DNA of 64,000 nucleotides, from contig CM038922.1 in assembly GCA_021904315.1 (NCBI GenBank), positions 1,116,001-1,180,000 of the forward strand. Direction: 5' to 3'. The notes below the pieces were generated by a model. It did no database searches, had not been told where the DNA came from, and saw only the letters and a program-made list of their open reading frames with translations. Below are positions 59,844 to 64,000 of this stretch, one piece after another. The stretch is from Sphagnum magellanicum. Its lineage: Eukaryota > Streptophyta > Sphagnopsida > Sphagnales > Sphagnaceae. A program made the translations under genes and the position numbers. Position 1 is the first letter of the stretch. The number at the start of each line of letters is the position of its first letter.

Positions 59844-61570
59844 ATACCATAATGTATATTTGTGTTGTGCAAATAATTTACCAAGTTCTCCATTGCCATA
59901 AGCATGACTCTTTTGAACAAGGTTACATGTTGTTCATAAGCTTGAACCCACACATTAAGATCATCCAAATTAACCAGATCATGAACCACATCCCTATGAA
60001 TAGATGCTAGTAATTAGGGTTCACGTCCAAGTAACAAAAAATAAGGGGGAAATGATGCAAAGGATGTTTGTTTATTAAATTGGTATCCCATGGCCAACCA
60101 TGGTAGTTGTATGTCCTAATCACTTATATGTTCTTTTTGTAATCCATATTTTCATAAACCTTTATTCAATATTTGTACCATTCTTTCAATCAAGCCATCA
60201 GCTTCATGATGATCATGAGAAGTAGTCCTATGGCTAATCAAAGTTTATTACACAACTCTTGAAATTCCATGCTTTGATCCATGAATATTTTTGTTGGAAC
60301 ACCAAATCTACTAAAAATTCAGTCCAAAAATGCATAATCAACCCCCATACTACTTTTGTTTCAGAGTGGTGCCAATTCAATCCATTTGGAAAAATGTTCA
60401 ATCATGACCAATGCATATTAATTATGATGAAAATTAGGCTCAATGGCTAAACAAAATTCAATCTTCATTAGTATCCAAGCCCCATGACTAATAGAGGCTA
60501 CAAATGAAGGGTAGGTGCATTGAACAATGCATAAACCCAATCATGCACCATGCATCATGAAACAAATCATTCAACCTACAATTGCGTGTCTATCCACCAA
60601 TTTTGGCCATGAAACAAATTGTAGGTCTAACATACCCCAAAATGTATCAACTTTTCATGGGCAAGTCTCATGATGTTGTTCCACATTTCTAGTTGTAATA
60701 CCACTAGTACACATGCCCATTTGGCCATATCTTAAAAAGGTGTTGGCCTTCCCAATGGTCTGTTTTGGCCCTTTGAAGAACTCGGTCCTTTTCCTTGAAT
60801 GTTAATCCCACATCCAATTCCCATGTCTATAGGTAGGTCAACATTTGGGCATCCCCAAAGATGTTCATAGATCCAATGTCATCATATTCCATGTTTGAAT
60901 TCCTAGAAGTGCTCAAGGTATCACTTGAGCTTAACATGATACCTCATGGCAACCATTTACCAAAATACAAAAAAATGAAACAACATGCCAATTGTGCATT
61001 GTTTCCAAATTTATTTCCCCATGCCAACGTGCTATAGTGGTATCCAACTCATTAGTTATTGAGTTTTTATTCAACCCATCTACATCCTTATTGATTATCT
61101 TAACTAGGTGTTTAACATCAAAATCATATTCTTGAAAAATGAAAGCCCATCTTGCCAATTTCCTCATGAGTCGATCAAATTCCATGAGCCATTTCAATGG
61201 CTTGTGATTAGTCACCAAAGTGAATGGGCTACCAAATAGATAACATTGGAATGTGGCGACATCCCACACAACTACCAAAATTCCCCCTCCCCCTCATATG
61301 AGTTATATTTGACCTTTACTTGGTTGTTGGACTAGCTGGCATAAGCCACCACAAACTGTCAATTTTCCTCATCAAGTTGTGTGAGAACTATTCCAAGCCC
61401 CAAAACACTTTAATCTATATGCAATTACATGGATAACTTTTAATGGGTGTAAAACTAAACCTAGTTTTCAACTCCTGAAAAACTTGTTATTTGCATTCCC
61501 CCAAATGAACTTTTCATTAATATTAGTTGATTGAGTCAAAGCACTAATAAAATTCTTGATTTTTCAAATA

Positions 61571-62619
61571 GTTTAAGTTGACTAATTGGTCTTTTATTAT
61601 TAATGGACATGTCCATTTTGATAAGGGGCCCAAAACATGTATTTTTTAACCAATCAACTTGAATAAAATGATTTATTTGACCAATATATATTCTAATCAA
61701 GTTGAACAACCCTAGTCAAAATGACCAATGGGTTTTAATCAAATGGGACATCTAATCAAATTGAACATAAGAATTGACATCATTAATCAAAATGACTAAT
61801 GTTCTTTAATCAAATGGAACATCTTATGCCTATTGCATACCTACCTTCTACATCCCACCTATAATCTTACAACCTACCTACCTACTTAACAACCCACCCA
61901 CTTACTTAAATATAATATTTACTACCCACCCACCCAACTACCTACATGTATTATTTACCTACTTATTTACCTACCTATCCATACATTTATAACATATTTA
62001 CATATTAACTACCTACCTACCTACCCATCTACCCACCTACCTACTTATTTACCTACACACCCACCCACTTGCCTCCTACAACCTACCTACTTACATACTT
62101 CATAGTCTTGTAGTGATGTGTCAAAATAAACATGTGAAATAAAAAAACTTGATAAAAGTTGGACACCTTTTGATGGTGTGGTCCATTGGTTAAGAATTTG
62201 GTTTATCATTGGGGAGGTCAAAGGTTCAATTCCTAACATTTATAACATATGTACATGGTTAAGGGGATGGTTTGAATAAGGTAGGCTACCATCTACCTAC
62301 TTACCTTTTCATGACCTATCTACTTACCTACCACGAAATTTTATTTTTGATAATAATTTTTGAAATAAATGATTTAAATATGGGAAAAAAATTGTCCAAT
62401 CAATTGGTCCACTATTCATTAGTCAAAATGATCAATCAAATGGTCCATACGTTGCCAATCAAAAAAACCATCCCAATCACAATGGACATAGCAAAATTGA
62501 TTTGTCCAAAATGATGGAACGGTTTTTTTTGACACATGTCCAAATTGGGTTTTTTTATTAGATTTACTAGTAAAAAAAAGCCAGGATTATATTATTGAAG
62601 GGTTGTAGTCCAACTAAAC
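61571..62619. mobile_element. Non-autonomous insertion with short inverted ends, splitting the gypsy element
   Basis: Gypsy pol breaks off at YYHKFVKRFS (about 62620) and resumes at IKNF..ALTQ (about 61565), so about 1.05 kb is inserted. The ends carry GTTTAAGTTGACTA (61571-61584) and, inverted, TAGTCCAACTAAAC (62606-62619), an imperfect inverted repeat. Both subterminal parts hold many AATCAA(A)TGG(A)ACAT-like words (61695-61825 and 62396-62500), as in hAT or Mutator-like elements. The interior contains a TACC microsatellite (61840-62100) and a tRNA-like segment (62174-62235). No transposase is encoded. Confidence 0.55.
62174..62235 (+). repeat. tRNA-like segment with pol III A and B boxes (SINE-like)
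   Basis: TGGTCCATTGGTTAAGA resembles an internal A box and D arm, and GGTTCAATTCC at 62223-62233 fits the B box/T-arm consensus. Spacing is right for tRNA-derived sequence, but a proper anticodon stem and acceptor pairing cannot be drawn. It is therefore better read as the head of a tRNA-derived SINE or a decayed tRNA than as a working tRNA gene. Confidence 0.45.
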
Positions 62620-64000
62620 CTTTTGACAAACTTATGGTAATAATTTGCCAACCCCAAAAATGCCCTTAACTAAGTAACATGATCAATTAGTCTTCGAACC
62701 TTGGAAATTGCTTCCACCTTGGCCTTTTGGACTCCTAAACCTCTTGGGTAAATCATGTGGCCCAAATTCCCAACTTGAGATTGGAAGAACCTATACTTTC
62801 TTGGGTGTAATTTCAAACCATGCATCTCCAAATCATCAAACACATCTTTCAAATGATGACTATATATGTTCCTCCATGGTGGCACTGAACACAATGATAT
62901 CATCAATGTAACACTTGGCAAAATCTAAACCTATAAGTGCTTGATCCATTACTTTTTGAAATTCTACATGTGCATTTTTCAACTCAAATGGTATGAACTT
63001 CCATTGATAAAAACAAACATTCTCATTTTTGTCAATGCCCCAAAATGCAATATTCACCTTGTTGCACCTTCACTCAACAATAACTAGTGATATCTAAATT
63101 GTAAATCCAAAGTGTTAAAAACCTTGGCTTGGCCAATAGAATCAAAAATCTCTTCTAATAATGGCATGGTGTACTTGTTGAATTTTTTCCATTTGTTGAT
63201 AGGTCTATAATCTTCACACATTAGACGTTCAATCCAATTGGCAAAGATGTTTTTCTTGGCAAACATAATTATGGCAATGCATACTCCCCTTTAGAAAGTT
63301 CCACCAACCTTACTTCCAAAAGTTTTTCCATTTGAGTTTTAACCAATGCCCATTCCATATCAATCAACCTATAAGGTCATAAAAAAATTAAGGTATCATC
63401 ATCCAAGATGATGCATATTTATTACCCATTGAATTTGCCCAACTTGAGGCCAAAAACAAAACATTGCACATACTTTTGCAAAAAAAATTACACCTTATGT
63501 GCCTTACCTCTTATTACTATGGGACCATTTTCTAGTTTCCATGTGACCATAATTATAGGTGTTTTGAGCTTGGATGGTAACTCATCCCTAATGCTCGAGG
63601 TTGAAGACACACCTTGTAATTGCTACAAGGTTGATATGGGAACATCCACCTTTGAAGCCCCCATTCCATGTGCATTTAAAATCCATTCAATTTCTTCAAA
63701 CAAATCCAAAATCTTGGATGCCAAAAATTTATTTGACATTTGTGTTCCCCACTTTAAACATTAATTGTCTTCAAGGCATCCATCACCTTTTCCCTCCATA
63801 AAAAATTCCATAGTTGCCAAGGATGTTTAGCTTGTTTGGGATCATTAAATGTGACCCCATGTTCATGTTGCCCCCTCACACGAATGTACCTATCCTAGGA
63901 TGAAATGCAAGAGGTGATGAAAAAGGAGAAATATGGGTACTTGGGTGGGAAATGAATAATTGTTGTTGTTTAGCCAAACCTAGGCTAATAGGTCATACAA

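Larger units (their letters stand above)
59844..64000 (-). mobile_element. Degenerate Ty3/gypsy retrotransposon pol (RT, RNase H, integrase), running off the window
   Basis: The minus strand, from high to low coordinates, reads a reverse transcriptase (about 63270-62620: YRPINKWKKFNKYTMPLLEEI, CYIDDIIVFS with the catalytic DD pair, HGLKLHPRKY, LRAFLGLANYYHKF). Next comes an RNase H region (about 61560-60931: NEKFIWGN, then LVTNHKPLKWLM and KLARWAFIFQEYDFDVKH). An integrase core/C-terminal part follows (about 60260-59860: HDHHEADGLIERMVQ, MVGHGIP, YEQHVTLFKRVM). Frame changes and stops are frequent, so it is inactive. It is split by a roughly 1.05-kb insertion at 61571-62619 and cut at 59843. 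The upstream protease/gag part would lie at or beyond the window end; no LTR was seen. Confidence 0.85.

Noticed and set aside
1-64000. Prokaryote-type systems such as CRISPR arrays, operons or phage islands
   Set aside because: The spliced plant genes and retrotransposons show this is eukaryotic nuclear DNA; the regular repeats seen are microsatellites or simple tandem duplications without spacer structure.

Overview
This window is nuclear DNA of a land plant. The evidence is a 14-exon plant-type cellulose synthase, a GNOM/GBF1-type ARF-GEF, a cinnamoyl-CoA-reductase-like gene with the intron pattern of the plant DFR/CCR superfamily, spliceosomal introns throughout, and AT-rich intergenic DNA packed with degenerate Ty3/gypsy, CACTA and hAT-like elements. 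The cellulose synthase N-terminus resembles those of mosses, lycophytes, ferns and gymnosperms. I cannot fix the lineage from the sequence; a seed-free plant is my guess. No operons, CRISPR arrays, rRNA genes or intact tRNA genes were seen.

Layout. 1-15 kb is repeat-rich and has no intact gene: a decayed gypsy integrase (1.83-2.97 kb, minus strand), a CACTA element with intact ends and a perfect GGA target duplication (3226-4902), one copy of a dispersed repeat (8.7-9.15 kb) and a frameshifted hAT-like transposase (11.77-14.15 kb). 15-20 kb holds a plus-strand gene of unknown function: a serine-rich repeat protein with a C-terminal membrane segment. 21.8-23.8 kb (minus) carries the first five exons of a METTL13/EEF1AKMT4-like methyltransferase. 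28.2-30.4 kb (plus) is a six-exon CCR/DFR-like reductase, complete except for a one-base frame break and with one GC-AG intron. 30.4-37.3 kb is AT-rich, with short hairpins and TACC-type microsatellites. 38.56-44.46 kb (plus) is a complete CESA (predicted 1094 aa). 48.6-56.5 kb (minus) is a complete GNOM-like ARF-GEF (8 coding exons, predicted 1557 aa). 57-64 kb is again transposon DNA: a minus-strand gypsy pol remnant interrupted by at least two other insertions.

How the parts relate. The genes are independent single transcription units. CESA acts in cellulose synthesis at the plasma membrane and GNOM-type ARF-GEFs in vesicle trafficking, but nothing here shows they are co-regulated. They are arranged convergently. 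The most notable non-genic structure is a roughly 315-bp repeat found twice, 41 kb apart and in opposite orientation. In each case it sits just upstream of a gene and in the same orientation relative to it (15.04-15.35 kb before the unknown gene; 56.77-57.08 kb before the GNOM-like gene). I found no convincing undescribed multi-gene system. The best leads are this promoter-proximal repeat, the unrecognised 15-20 kb gene, and the composite insertion at 61.57-62.62 kb. All exon boundaries were derived by eye from reading frame, GT/AG signals and family similarity; no alignment or transcript data were available.
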